64,000 bases of DNA from Sporosarcina obsidiansis (GCF_009651005.1 NZ_WHVW01000001.1:143720-207719); one strand, 5' to 3'. Shown: positions 18,118 to 28,681, counted from the stretch's first letter. Numbers and translations are program-made. Notes: generated by a model not told the origin, from the letters alone.

Positions 18118-18640
18118 AAGCCTTCTCACAAACCTTTTAAAAAAGTATTTGACTAGTCTGATCAAAACCATCTTTTGTAAGTATGATAAAGAAAATTTAA
18201 TACCGACTTATCCTCCAATTCGGTATTTCCTGACGAATCATGAAGTTAAACAGGAAAAGGAGTGATGCTTTGCTATTGATTTCTTAATGCGTTCGTTAAG
18301 TATTGCAATAGTTTTTGATATATTCAGTAATATGACTTTATAGATGGTGCTCATTTTGGGGGATTACCTTACCTACCTCCTAAAAAATACGCCTATGCCC
18401 AAAAGATAATGAAACAAGTAAAAGAAAACTGCTAGACGGTTTTCTTTACGGTAATGTTTAATGGATATAAAAATATGGAAAATATTTAGAGCGAGGAATT
18501 AGGTCATTGTCTTGTATTAAATATCTCGGAACTTTACCAGAAGGCGTTGCATTCCTGAATTGATGATTCATTTAGCTTTCTGATTAGCTGTTTCAGCGAA
18601 ATGAACGAATTTACGAATTTTATACAAAGTACCTAAATAT
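18118..18640 (-). pseudogene. decayed second copy of the 16663 transposase
   Basis: The sequence follows the 3' part of the intact transposase gene and its hairpin with many substitutions and small indels. For example AAGTATGATAAAG matches AAGTATGGTAGAG, and GGCGTTGCATTCCTGAATTG matches GGCGTTGCATTTCGGAATTG. No frame survives. Only about the C-terminal half is represented. It is clearly older than the intact copy. Confidence 0.8.
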
Positions 18641-18839
18641 AAATTTGACAGTCAAATTTATTTTCTTCTTATATGAAACTTTGTAGTCGAGACAGAATGA
18701 TCATAGTGTGTAGTGGTTCATTATCTCCTTGTGCTGGAGATAAAGCAGTGTGGTGAGAAATCAACTAAATTAACAGTTTGAATGGAATGACAGAGGTGCT
18801 ATGAAACGTATATGAACTGAAAGAGGACTATTGTACATA

Positions 18840-19029
18840 GTTTGATGAAGTGAAGAAGACAGAAAAATTTATTGAAATGAAAACACGATTAGAAGCCTTT
18901 TACCAGTCTGTATAAGACCCACAGATCTCAGCTTTTATGAAAGCAAACAAGGCGTTGAGATATGGACAGGTGGATTTATCAACAGCACTCCCTTTTCTTA
19001 ATCTAGTGTTTTTTAGGGGGATTTACTAG
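18840..19029 (+). pseudogene. relic of an unrecognised coding sequence
   Basis: One frame reads FDEVKKTEKFIEMKTRLEAF, then a single stop, then DPQISAFMKANKALRYGQVD followed by LSTALPFLNLVFFRGIY. It looks like protein sequence with a nonsense codon rather than random DNA, but I cannot assign a family. The rest of 18641-19400 shows no gene; it is AT-rich and littered with stops. Confidence 0.4.
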
Positions 19030-19408
19030 GAAAACAAAAGTGAAGAAACTTAATGCCTATAGTTATCGAGGTTTCAATCAAATTAAACAAAAATCTTATT
19101 AAACATTGAGTAGCAAGGGATTGGGGTTCATTTAGATGACCTGTTTTCTTCATTCCCCAAACATTTGACGTAGAACTAAATTCATAGAATACTAGACATA
19201 TGGTATTTGAGTATGGAAGTTGGATATTAGCAATGAATTAGGGCAATAAAATAGAGAATATGATATAACTAAAAATAACTATTTTACAATTAATGGGTAA
19301 TGGTAATAATTTTCTTTTATGAATTATTCGTAATCTGCATTGGTTTCTCGACAACAGGCACAAATACTTAATATCGAAATGGATACAGTAAATATATAGT
19401 GAGAAATA

Positions 19409-19437
19409 TTGTCATGTGATTTTTTATGGTATATACT
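19409..19437 (+). promoter_or_regulatory. putative sigma-A promoter
   Basis: TTGTCA and TATACT are separated by 17 bases, about 52 bases before the GTG start of the small exported protein. This suggests that the short paralogue is expressed. Confidence 0.6.
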
Positions 19438-19488
19438 AAAGTTAGATTTATTAATAAAGTAATATCTGTATGAAAGGAGGATGTGCTT

Positions 19489-19878
19489 GTGAAAAAGGTT
19501 TTAAGTTTTAAAAAACTTATTATGTCTATGTTGATAGTTTCATTACTGGTTTCTATACCTCAAATGAGTGAAGCTGCTCAAATTTCTTCAATTCCAGATG
19601 GAGCAGTAATTAATCCACAAACTAACAATGCTTTTCATGAAGATCAAATAGGAGTATCTTTGAGTTCCCTTGAAATTGTGGATGCATTAAATGCAAAGAA
19701 ACCGATATACTTTAAATTACCAGGATCAGCAATTTTTGTGAATATTACTAACGGCTCAATGGTCCAAAGTTCTGTAATTGAACAACTTCCATCACTTAAA
19801 TATACTGATAAAAAAGGAAATGTTTCAACTATTCCTGGCTACCAGCCTGAAGATTTTGAAGTTACAGAAATTAATTAA
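19489..19878 (+). CDS. small exported protein, stand-alone copy of the split gene's N-terminal domain
   Basis: Exported protein of 129 residues. AAAGGAGG at 19473-19480 favours GTG at 19489 (MKKVLSFKKL) over GTG at 19483. The signal peptide ends near MSEAA. The mature part (ISSIPDGAVINPQTNNAFHE...LPSLKYTDKKGNVSTIP) matches the N-terminal domain of the 10468 product at well over half its positions, then stops at VTEIN where the paralogue continues into its helical repeats. It has its own promoter and a terminator 210 bp later, so it may be a functional single-domain protein. It may also be a truncated copy left by rearrangement among the transposons. The function of the domain is unknown. Confidence 0.8.
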   Translation: MKKVLSFKKLIMSMLIVSLLVSIPQMSEAAQISSIPDGAVINPQTNNAFHEDQIGVSLSSLEIVDALNAKKPIYFKLPGSAIFVNITNGSMVQSSVIEQLPSLKYTDKKGNVSTIPGYQPEDFEVTEIN

Positions 19879-20086
19879 TATCCGAAATCCATTAATCTCT
19901 TGCCAGATTATGATTGAACCTTGAATGTTATGAAAAGATTCTCTTGTCCTAATTGTTTCGCTTTATAAGCTTAGCAATAGGATAAAACGAGAAGAAGTAT
20001 AATATAGTGAAGTCTATGTTTTTTAGTAAAGACTATTAAAACAATTACTAGGTCACATAAAATTTGTAGAACCTGGTTACAGCAAT

Positions 20087-20120
20087 GCTCCGTGGAGAAG
20101 AATCTCCGTGGGGCTTTTTT
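20087..20120 (+). terminator. terminator downstream of the small paralogue
   Basis: GCTCC and GGGGC enclose GGAGA/TCTCC around AGAA, followed by TTTTTT. Confidence 0.75.
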
Positions 20121-20854
20121 ATTCGCTTTACGTAAAAGAAGGATTACTTTATTGGTATTTCTTTATTTTTTATATAACTAAGAAGCAAGCGTTGGGCATG
20201 GATGATATTACAACTATAATTTTAACAATTCTTTAAAACGGAGTTAGCGGTATAGTAATAACGTATATAACAAAAAGGGTTAGAGGCAAGCAAACAAAAC
20301 TATGAAGAGGTATTTACCAAAAAGGTAAATGATTTTTCGAATTCACTAGTGATATATAAAGTTTCAATTTATCTAGTATATATCAATCAGTTCCCCATTA
20401 AAATATACTTAAAAAATAATAAGTTCTATATTTATGAAATTCATATATCCTTTTTTAAAAGCTATTCTGTTTTCAGAATCTCAAAATAAATAACTAAGTA
20501 CTACATTATGTGGATAATTAAATAGTGGAATGAAGATAAATACTCTAACTGAGAAAGTACTAGCACGATGAAGTGAGAAAGGAAATCAAAATGTTATCAG
20601 AATAGTCGAGTTCAAATTAGTGAAATTCCACTACTTCATCGAACAGCTCGAACTCCGCCTTTGACAGGTTAACAAAGTGTTATTCATACACTGACAAATG
20701 TTGTGCGCGGCCAGCAAAGAAGAATTTACCGCCGAGCGGACTATCCAAAAGTACAAAAGCATTTGATCGGTATCTCCTCAGAGCTGGAGGAGAGAGGGAG
20801 AATTTATGTAATAATTAGAAAGTAGATACAAGAACAAAAAAAGGAAGAGCCGTT
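20121..20854. other. AT-rich stretch without a supported gene
   Basis: No intact gene. Between about 20614 and 20810 one plus-strand frame reads QISEIPLLHRTARTPPLTG, a stop, then QSVIHTLTNVVRGQQRRIYR and on, which may be another decayed coding sequence. I cannot name it. Confidence 0.4.
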
Positions 20855-20892
20855 CTCTAGATCATAACTAATCTAGAGGACGTGCTCTTTCT
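20855..20892. terminator. terminator of the alcohol dehydrogenase copy
   Basis: AGAGCCGTTCTCTAGAT pairs with ATCTAGAGGACGTGCTCT. It is the intact counterpart of the terminator that the IS3 element has split at 33070-33089 and 34364-34395. Confidence 0.8.
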
Positions 20893-20947
20893 GTCGATAC
20901 CTATATAATCAAAATTCAAATTCCACTCATCTCACTTACACTGCCCA

Positions 20948-21585
20948 TCAATCAAACGTCAAAACAATCCGACCGTTAATCTTTCCATTGACCATTTTAT
21001 CGAGCACAGTGTTGACTTCAAAAAGAGGAGCTGTTTCGATCTGTGCTTTTACTTTTCCGCGTGCAGCGAAATCAAGTGCTTCTTTCATGTCGATTCGTGT
21101 TCCGACGATGGAGCCTTTTACGGTTACGCCGTTTAATACGGTGGTGAAAATAGGGATAGGCAGTTCCTCATGCGGGAGACCGACTGCGACGAGTGTGCCT
21201 CCACGTTTAACGGAACGGTATGCTTGTTCAAACGGTACTTTTGATACGGCAACGCTGATCGCTGCCTGTACGCCTGCGACTTGTTCTTGAATCGCTTCAG
21301 CAGGATCTTCTTTCATCCCGTTTATTGTAATGTCAGCGCCTAGTTTCTTAGCAAGCTCCAATTTCTCATCTGCGATATCTACCGAAACGACATTAAATCC
21401 CATTGCCTTTGCATATTGCAGCGCTACGTGACCTAGTCCACCGATACCGTATATGGCAACCCAGTCTACAGGCTTCGCTCCCGATACTTTCAGCGCTTTA
21501 TACGATGTCACACCTGCACATAGAATCGGAGCTGCTTCAACTGAACTTAGATTATCAGGAATTTTCGCTACGTAATCGGCTGCTG
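20948..21585 (-). pseudogene. truncated duplicate of the zinc alcohol dehydrogenase
   Basis: The last about 190-210 codons match the intact enzyme at 34454-35521 almost base for base ([47 protein letters not shown]). Beyond about 21585 the similarity ends in sequence containing stops. The N-terminal zinc-binding half is gone, so it cannot be an active enzyme. The copy includes the downstream terminator. High identity points to a recent duplication by recombination. Confidence 0.9.
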
Positions 21586-21881
21586 CAGTCTATCCAATGT
21601 CTTAGTTTTTTCGCAGCTTGACCAACTGAATACCCAGCTCTTTTGCCAGCATTGCATTCTAGCAGTCCATGCAGAGTGACTGGCTGCCGAGCTGCACTTT
21701 TATCGGCGTATTTTAGCAAATATCACACTTCATCTAAAAATCCCCCCATGGCTTATATTTTATTCTGTCATACGGTGGAAACACGCTGGGTGTAAGGGTT
21801 TCTTCCATATGAAAACAGCTTTTACAAAAGCTGTTCAGTAGATCTTTTGTATGATACAGTAACATACAAAGGGGAGTTTGG

Positions 21882-23405
21882 ATGAAATACTCGAAACATT
21901 TTTTGCTTAGTTTTTTGATGGGGATTTTTCTGCTTGCTTATTCTGGTTTTGCGCTGGCGGAAGCGGGAGAAATCAGCGCGGAGGATATTGCGGCAATTGA
22001 AGCGAAAGAGCTGAAAACGTTTAAAAGCGAGACCGATGTTCCGCGTGATAAGGTCTGGACGGTTACGTTCAATGAGGATGTCAATATAGACGCATTACAG
22101 GATCGCCAGGTGATTGTATGGAACCGTGATTTGAAAGAACAGGTGGCGGTTGTGACAGAGGCTGCCGGCAAGGAGCTGAAGATTCGACCGAAGATTGGCG
22201 GCTACGATTTTTCCACTCATTACAGCCTGTATATTCTGGAAGGCGTTGAGTCAAAAGCCGGCAGGCTGTTGAAGACGGCGGCCAAGAAGGATTTTACGGT
22301 TCTGGATGAAATCAGCTACAAGGAAATTATCGCTCCAAAGTATGACATGGCCAGGGACTTCTCTGAAGGCTTGGCAGCAGTGAAAGTCGGTGAGAAGTGG
22401 GGATATATCGATACAAAGGGAAATACGGTCATCGATTTCCAGTATGACGACGCGTATACTTTCTCAGAAGGGAAGGCTTTGGTCAAAACTGCTGAAAAAG
22501 ATCCGGACGGTGGGACGTATACATACCTAGGCTTTATTACGAAGGACAACAAGTACACACCCTTCACGATAGACGGGCGGCCAGAATTTGAGATCATCCC
22601 CTTCGATCAGTCTAACGCAAGATTTCACAATGGGCTGATTGCCGTGACGGTTGATAATCCCTGGAAATTTATTTTTGATGAAACGGGTGAATTGTATATC
22701 GATTCTCCTTATTTACCGACAGAAGGTGCGATTTCTGCTGTTGATAATTATATTGATCAGGAAACAGGCGAGTATTTATTTGAAAATCCTCAGTTTGTTA
22801 ATGCGCTTCCGTTTAACCAGGGGATGGCCATTGTCGCATTTTACGACGAGGAGCTGTCTGAGTATTACTGGAGTTTCATTAATAAAAAAGGAGAGACTTG
22901 GGCCGGACCTAGATTCTATAATTTCAGTGTTCGAGAAAAGTACACGAACTATAAGGTGTTCAATGAGTATTCGTTAGCCAGTCTAAAAGATACGCGTGGG
23001 ATGTGGGGTGCTGTGAATAAAGAAGGGCAAACTAAGATTCCTTTTATATATGATAACTTAGGGCCTTTTTCTGAAGGGGTTGCCAGTTTTGAGAAAAAAG
23101 GGAAATATGGGTATATTGACGTTGATGGACAGGTCGTCATTGAGGCTCAATTTGATGAAGTGTCAGCATTTAATGAAGGGATAGCGGCAGCCAGGATTGG
23201 CGACAAGGCATTTATTATCAACAAAAAGGGAGAGATGATAAAAGGGACAGAAAAGATGCCGAGATCTGCTTATTTCAGAGAGGATGGCCATAATGAAGAT
23301 GGAAGCGTCAACTATATTACGTATACACCTGTTGATTATGCTTTATTTAAAGAAGACGGTAAATATGGTTTTGGGAAATTGGAGTTTAACAATATAACGG
23401 ATTAA
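21882..23405 (+). CDS. exported WG-repeat protein with N-terminal Ig-like domain
   Basis: Exported protein of 507 residues. The signal peptide ends near GFALAE (about residue 27). An SbsA/Big_5-like domain spans about 50-140 (VWTVTFNEDVNIDALQ...YSLYILEGVESKAGR). From about 150 come WG (KWG) repeats with the pattern FSEGLAAVKVGEKWGYIDTKG, again near 255, 300, 385, 415 and 440, some degenerate. WG repeats are beta-strand pairs thought to mediate binding; no catalytic residues are known. AAGGGGAG supports the start. It shares the Ig module with the subtilases downstream. The cell-wall location is inferred. Confidence 0.88.
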   Translation: MKYSKHFLLSFLMGIFLLAYSGFALAEAGEISAEDIAAIEAKELKTFKSETDVPRDKVWTVTFNEDVNIDALQDRQVIVWNRDLKEQVAVVTEAAGKELKIRPKIGGYDFSTHYSLYILEGVESKAGRLLKTAAKKDFTVLDEISYKEIIAPKYDMARDFSEGLAAVKVGEKWGYIDTKGNTVIDFQYDDAYTFSEGKALVKTAEKDPDGGTYTYLGFITKDNKYTPFTIDGRPEFEIIPFDQSNARFHNGLIAVTVDNPWKFIFDETGELYIDSPYLPTEGAISAVDNYIDQETGEYLFENPQFVNALPFNQGMAIVAFYDEELSEYYWSFINKKGETWAGPRFYNFSVREKYTNYKVFNEYSLASLKDTRGMWGAVNKEGQTKIPFIYDNLGPFSEGVASFEKKGKYGYIDVDGQVVIEAQFDEVSAFNEGIAAARIGDKAFIINKKGEMIKGTEKMPRSAYFREDGHNEDGSVNYITYTPVDYALFKEDGKYGFGKLEFNNITD

Positions 23406-23447
23406 AAAACAGCAGGATCATCGATAGTTGATGGTTCTGCTGTTTTT
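23404..23447 (+). terminator. terminator of the WG-repeat gene
   Basis: AAAAACAGCAGGATCATC pairs with GATGGTTCTGCTGTTTTT around a 7-base loop. The A run before it makes it usable in both directions. Confidence 0.88.
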
Positions 23448-23637
23448 ATTTTAGAGAGGCTTGTTCTTGAAGCTTTTATCAATTTGCCGGCCAATATTTA
23501 TCATGACGGTATAACAAATATTGAAATGATATCTTAAAAAAACAATTCGTATACATAAGAAGAGGTATCTTTATTCACCAGGTTCACGTAAGAACCGTAC
23601 AAGTTGTCAAAATGGCAAGTATTATTCCCAACTATAA

Positions 23638-23880
23638 TTTGCTGTTTTGCCACCGGCAGAGAAACTTAGTTTATTAAATGCATATGAAATCACGAAAATT
23701 TCTTGTGTACAGAATGGTGAAATTGCTACTCTAGCTTAAATTCAAAGCACAGGCTCTTTCAGTGCGCAAAAGCCTTTTCAACCAGGTAATTTAACGGGTA
23801 CTTTTGAGTTCCAGTTTGGCAATTCAGTTCCTATACCTACAATTACAGATGAGGACTTTATTGTTGAAAATATTGAGTAA
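23638..23880 (+). pseudogene. relic of an unrecognised protein gene
   Basis: A continuous plus-strand frame with a single internal TAA (23737-23739 region) reads AVLPPAEKLSLLNAYEITKI ... NGEIATLA, stop, IQSTGSFSAQKPFQPGNLTG ... TDEDFIVENIE and a terminal TAA. Composition and length of open frame suggest a former gene that has lost its 5' part. I do not recognise the family. A partial match to the dispersed repeat (CCTGTGCGTCACATAATTC) follows at about 23902. Confidence 0.5.
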
Positions 23881-23949
23881 ACGTCAGATCAATAGAGGTT
23901 TCCTGTGCGTCACATAATTCATGGGATTTTCCAATAATTTAGCGACGTA

Positions 23950-24003
23950 CAAAAGAAAGAACCTGCCAAATTAAGAGATCAATTTGGCAAGTTCTTTCTT
24001 TTG
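23950..24003. terminator. long bidirectional hairpin
   Basis: AAAAGAAAGAACCTGCCAAA and TTTGGCAAGTTCTTTCTTTT form a stem of about 22 bp with an 8-base loop. It is likely the terminator of the relic gene before it. Confidence 0.8.
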
Positions 24004-24059
24004 ATTTTATTCATAGGATAATTACTTACTATTTCAGACGTCAATATCATTCTCAACAT

Positions 24060-24330
24060 TACAGATCGTGTCCTCATCTAAGTTCATCAATCAATTCTGC
24101 ACATAGCTTTTTGCAGGTTTCTCATAAGCAGGAGGATAGGCGGTGTTTCAAATATTGTCGTACCACGCTCTTCAGCTCGTTAGTAATCTTTTGGTGGACC
24201 CGCCCTAAGAGCTTTCCAATATCTCAAATAGAGTGCTTTGCCTTGTGGAGAGCGTTAATTTTTGCCTGCTCAAAAGGTTAACGTTGTTAATTTTGCGGTT
24301 TTGTTTGGCATTCTTGGTGTTTCATCATAA
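24060..24330 (-). pseudogene. relic of an IS30-like transposase
   Basis: On the minus strand the frame reads FEQAKINALHKAKHSI, stop, DIGKLLGRVHQKITNELKSV. This matches the layout of the N-terminal helix-turn-helix of IS30-family transposases (a recognition region followed by IxRELK-like residues). Several stops and shifts follow. Family assignment is from pattern only. Confidence 0.5.
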
Positions 24331-24491
24331 AACTTCCTCTCATTGTTTGTCTCTCAACTTCAATGATACACGAAATTTATGAGAGCATTTTTTGTTAGTA
24401 TTTAGGTGGCTAACTTGATTCTACGAGAGGTCATCACAACATTCTGGAACGATATTAATAATTTACTAAAGTAATGGAAGAAGGAATAAGT

Positions 24492-24531
24492 TCTCTAATC
24501 GTTCAAGCGACGATTAGAGTTTTTTATTTTA
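24492..24531 (+). terminator. terminator of the CTCTAATCG family
   Basis: CTCTAATCGT pairs with ACGATTAGAG, followed by TTTTTTATTTT. No gene is obvious just upstream, so it probably belonged to a lost gene. The flanking 24331-24491 and 24532-24674 hold no gene. Confidence 0.85.
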
Positions 24532-24674
24532 TGAACTATTTCAAATATGTGTAAAATGAGCATGCTGGTAGTACATTTGGTGTGGTACAATTCTATTATG
24601 AATTGATTGAATTATGCATGAATTATCAGTTGATTCAACTTCTGGTTTGGTAACTAAGAATAGGAGGAAGGTAA

Positions 24675-27600
24675 ATGCATAAGTGGCTAAACTGCTTAAT
24701 AGTAAGTGTATTCGTAGTTAGTGTATTTTTAAACCCAAGTGTATCATTTGCAGTGCAACAGAACGGTAACCTGAATACTTGGACAGAATCTACAAATGTA
24801 GAACTAGACAAAGAGTGGGAAATTAGTTTTTCCGAAGAAATTAATAACCAGCTATTAGTAAATGATTTTATTTACGTAATAGATTCAGCAGGTGAAAAAG
24901 TACAGAGCGATGCGTATTATAATTCGCTGACACAAAAGATACATATACAGGCACCGCGAGGCGGATATGCTCCGAATTCTAATTATACACTTGTTATAGA
25001 GGAAGGGTTGCAGTCTCGAGATAAGAAAAAACTAAGAAACACTGTGCATAAACCTTTTATAACAGGTGAGGCAGTTGGCCAAGCCGAGGATTTTGTGGAG
25101 CGACCAGATAGCAAAAATAATTTTTCGCTTCAAGAAGAACTAAGTGTCGTTGAAGAGACTGCTATTTTGGATGACAATTATGACTCTCATAGTATTCGTG
25201 TAGATGCTTCCAGAGCATATAGTGTTGATGAGATTATCATATTACCCCCTACTGAACAGTACCCATTTGGCTATGCTGCTAAAATAACTTCTGTGAAATC
25301 GATTGAAAATGGGTTTGAATTGACTGTCGTTGAGCCGGAAATGGATGAGGTTGTAAAAGAGTTTGATGTTTCCAAAGAACAAGCTGTGAATGGTTCTGAC
25401 GTCAAAATGGCTAAAGAGTTAACCGAAATGGAGTTTTCATCAAACTATGTTGATCAGTTAGGGTTATTGGATCCTCGAATTAATGTAATTGATACAGAAA
25501 ACGGATTTTCATTAGAACTGTTTGATATTGGCTATGAAGTTAAAGGGGAAAGTGAACCAGTGGACGGTGTCACAGTTTCTGGGGATGCAGGTGTCAAACT
25601 AAATGGAGTAATTCATTTTAAGGATGCATTGACCACGCTGGATATAGAGAAGACAAGTATTTTAAGTTTGCCAGTCGTACACAATTTGAGCTTCAGTGCT
25701 AAACAAGAACTAAAGTTAGCAGCAGAGCTTTATGGCGATGCAAAAGTAGATATGAAATTTCCATTGGCGGATATCCCAGTTCCTTATGCGTCAGTGAAAG
25801 CGATAAAAAATATTCAAGCCGGTGTTTTTGTTAGATTGTATTTAGTGATGGAATATGATGCAAACGGGAAAGCGCACTTTAGTGTAAGCCAAGAATATCA
25901 TTCTGAAACGGGTTTGAATCGAACCGACGAAGGTAAGTACCAACCTTATAAAAGTTTTGAAAAGTTGGATCCGGCGTTTAAAATAGAGGAACTAACCGGT
26001 CATCTAGGAATGAAGAAAGGATTACAATTTGATGTAGCCGGAGCTATTTTGCAATGGGACTTAATATCTCTTCAAAACAAGGGAACCATCAATTTGGGGG
26101 TAGACGCTGGGACGTTAATTAAAGATTCGACCGAACTTTGTTATGATTTCGGAGCGTCATTAAATTATGATATGAGCGCTAATGTTCTTTCTAAAGAGTT
26201 TCCAATTATGAATAACGAATATAGTTTAGTAAGGTTTTCGAACTGTGAACTCAGTGATTTGAATTTTGCGGACGAACAGCTGGAAGTGAATGCAGGAGAC
26301 CGAAAGAAATTAGAGATTTTTGGTGAATTGCCAGATGGGAGTAAAGTAGACTTTCTTCTGCCAAACGACTATATTAGCTTTTCTTCTACTAATCCAGATA
26401 TCAAGGTAGACGTTAGAGGGAATATTGTTGTGGCGAATGATATTCAATCTGGTGCAAACTCCCAAATCAAGCTGAAGTATAAAACGTCCAATGTGAAGAT
26501 TGAGAAGTCTCTTGCTCTTATAGTGAATGGCGTGGAGGAAGATAATTCCAATGATGGTACAGAAGTAATGGACATGGAACAAAGTATAATACGAACAACT
26601 AGTCCAGATGTTGCGAACGTCTTTAAGTTTATTCCTTCAAAAGAAGATTTACAGAGTAAGACCCATGCCTCTATTGGGTTTGAAAGTGATGTTCCTATAA
26701 ATGTTTCTTTATATACAAGTCCAGAAGCATTAGCAGAAGACAAACCATACCAAGTATCAACGAATATCGTTAGAGTTCCATTAGCATTTGAAGGACCATA
26801 CTATGTAAAGGTGATCTCAAGTTCAGTAGGTGAATTTCGAGCGAATCCTGCTTACGAAACTATGCAGCCTGAGGATCATCCGAATGGTGGTGCGTGTGCA
26901 GTAGAGGCAACGACATCAGATGTGAATGTGATTAAAAGCCTGCAATTCATACGTGATGATTTTTTAACGGAAACCACAAAAGGACAAGATGTTATTAATT
27001 TGTATAACAAATTATCACCAACAGTAGTCTGGAGTATTTTAAAAGATTCATCGCTCAGAAAAAGTTTACTGAGTGATCTGAAGAAAATCGATCACTTAAT
27101 TCAGGAGCTGTATAGAGTAGCCCAAGGAAATACGACTTCTCATGTCATTACAAAAGAAGAAGAAATTGCGATTCAAAGTATTATAGAAACCGTAAAGGAC
27201 TACTTACCTGAAAGCGAAGTGAAGAAGTTAGAAGAGATGCAAATTGAGATGAGCATTGATACGATGGTCGCTAAAAAGCTAGACGCATTCCTGAATGAAG
27301 CTCAATTGACAAATGCAAAGATAGAAACGGTAATGAGCGATGAGCTTATCATCAAACTTAAAGATAGTGAAAAATGGGATAATGCGGAAATGCAAATTCA
27401 ATCTATGATTTTAAGCTCTTCTTTAATGGGTGAAAATCAATTGATTCATGTTGAACCACTTTACGGAAATACTAATAGAGGTTTAGATAACACATATGTG
27501 GTGAGTAGTGCAGACAGTCAGTCACTTTTAAGTATAAAAGACGATCTGGAGAATAACAAAGCTGTCGAATACGTACAACTTAGTCAGATCTATTCAATTA

Positions 27601-28490
27601 CAACTACAGATGTCAATTATCAATATCAGTGGCCATTAGCAAATAGCAATCAAGTGGTTGGAGGGGATTTGAAGTTTGCCTCGATTCAAAAAGAAACGAA
27701 CAATAAGAAGATGAAAGACGTGATAGTTGCCGTTATAGACACGGGTGTGAATTATGAGCTGGCAGATTTTAAGAATATCGTGTTACGTGACAAAGGATAT
27801 GATTTTGTGAACAATGACGAAGATCCTATGGATGATAACGATCACGGTACGCACGTAGCTGGCATCATAGGCGCAAAAGCAAGCAACGGTTATTCGATAG
27901 CAGGCTTGAATCAGCATAACAAGATTATTCCGATTAAAGTTCTTGATAAGAACGGAAGAGGCTCCACTAGAAATATTGCGCGTGGAATTACTCACGCTGT
28001 GGATAATGGTGCACAAGTTATAAATTTAAGTCTTGGAACAAGCTCGTTCGATCAAACAATTGAAGAGGCGATTATCTATGCGACGAATAATAATGTCACT
28101 GTAGTAGCAGCGACTGGTAATGATGGCAGAGAGAAATTATCCTATCCTGCAGTTTCTGAATATACTGTTTCTGTTGGTGCAACTACTGCCGAAGGTGTAT
28201 TGGCGAGCTTTTCAAATTATGGTAAAGGGATTGACATAGTAGCCCCTGGGGAAAAGATCCCAAGCTTGGTCACAAGTGGTGAAGTGATGTATGCTTCAGG
28301 AACTTCGATGGCGACGCCTTATGCTGCAGCTCAAATTGCTTTGCTCTATTCTGTTGCTGATGATATGAATATGGAACGTGTTAAAATAACCATTGAAAAT
28401 CATCATGTTGACTTAGGAGACAGCGGTTATGACGTGAAATATGGTTGGGGGCAATTGGAAACTGTGAAGGCAATGCAATCGCTGGAATAA
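24675..28490 (+). CDS. large exported subtilase with N-terminal Ig-like domain
   Basis: Exported protein of 1271 residues. The signal peptide ends near SVSFAV (about residue 27). An SbsA/Big_5-like domain covers about 40-130 (EWEISFSEEINNQ...YTLVIEEGLQSRD). A long beta-rich middle, not recognised, follows. From about 760 to 930 the sequence is helical. The S8 catalytic domain fills the last about 290 residues, with the triad visible in VIDTGVN (Asp), DHGTHVAGI (His) and GTSMATP (Ser). The catalytic domain is at the C-terminus, the reverse of common subtilases, so the upstream 900 residues may act as propeptide, inhibitor or binding part. AGGAGG sets the ATG. Substrate unknown; extracellular proteolysis is likely. 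Confidence 0.9.
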   Translation: MHKWLNCLIVSVFVVSVFLNPSVSFAVQQNGNLNTWTESTNVELDKEWEISFSEEINNQLLVNDFIYVIDSAGEKVQSDAYYNSLTQKIHIQAPRGGYAPNSNYTLVIEEGLQSRDKKKLRNTVHKPFITGEAVGQAEDFVERPDSKNNFSLQEELSVVEETAILDDNYDSHSIRVDASRAYSVDEIIILPPTEQYPFGYAAKITSVKSIENGFELTVVEPEMDEVVKEFDVSKEQAVNGSDVKMAKELTEMEFSSNYVDQLGLLDPRINVIDTENGFSLELFDIGYEVKGESEPVDGVTVSGDAGVKLNGVIHFKDALTTLDIEKTSILSLPVVHNLSFSAKQELKLAAELYGDAKVDMKFPLADIPVPYASVKAIKNIQAGVFVRLYLVMEYDANGKAHFSVSQEYHSETGLNRTDEGKYQPYKSFEKLDPAFKIEELTGHLGMKKGLQFDVAGAILQWDLISLQNKGTINLGVDAGTLIKDSTELCYDFGASLNYDMSANVLSKEFPIMNNEYSLVRFSNCELSDLNFADEQLEVNAGDRKKLEIFGELPDGSKVDFLLPNDYISFSSTNPDIKVDVRGNIVVANDIQSGANSQIKLKYKTSNVKIEKSLALIVNGVEEDNSNDGTEVMDMEQSIIRTTSPDVANVFKFIPSKEDLQSKTHASIGFESDVPINVSLYTSPEALAEDKPYQVSTNIVRVPLAFEGPYYVKVISSSVGEFRANPAYETMQPEDHPNGGACAVEATTSDVNVIKSLQFIRDDFLTETTKGQDVINLYNKLSPTVVWSILKDSSLRKSLLSDLKKIDHLIQELYRVAQGNTTSHVITKEEEIAIQSIIETVKDYLPESEVKKLEEMQIEMSIDTMVAKKLDAFLNEAQLTNAKIETVMSDELIIKLKDSEKWDNAEMQIQSMILSSSLMGENQLIHVEPLYGNTNRGLDNTYVVSSADSQSLLSIKDDLENNKAVEYVQLSQIYSITTTDVNYQYQWPLANSNQVVGGDLKFASIQKETNNKKMKDVIVAVIDTGVNYELADFKNIVLRDKGYDFVNNDEDPMDDNDHGTHVAGIIGAKASNGYSIAGLNQHNKIIPIKVLDKNGRGSTRNIARGITHAVDNGAQVINLSLGTSSFDQTIEEAIIYATNNNVTVVAATGNDGREKLSYPAVSEYTVSVGATTAEGVLASFSNYGKGIDIVAPGEKIPSLVTSGEVMYASGTSMATPYAAAQIALLYSVADDMNMERVKITIENHHVDLGDSGYDVKYGWGQLETVKAMQSLE

Positions 28491-28617
28491 GGAATGTATA
28501 TCCTATATGGGATGCCTCGTAAGGCTCAAGTGTTCTTTGCTATTCTGACAACATGTAGTAATTTGTATACTTTCTTATAGTCTACTGGTGGCGAATTAAT
28601 AGGAGGGTAATTGAATA

Positions 28618-28659
28618 TGAATTATCCTAAAGCACTGTTTTTATTCTCTGTTACCTAAC
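28618..28659 (+). pseudogene. signal-peptide stub cut off near an IS3 fragment
   Basis: AGGAGGG at 28602-28608 precedes ATG 28618 and the reading MNYPKALFLFSVT followed by TAA, after which an IS3 fragment begins within about 25 bases. It looks like the first codons of a lost exported-protein gene. Confidence 0.45.
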
Positions 28660-28681
28660 TAGCCCATGAAAGTTCTATAGA

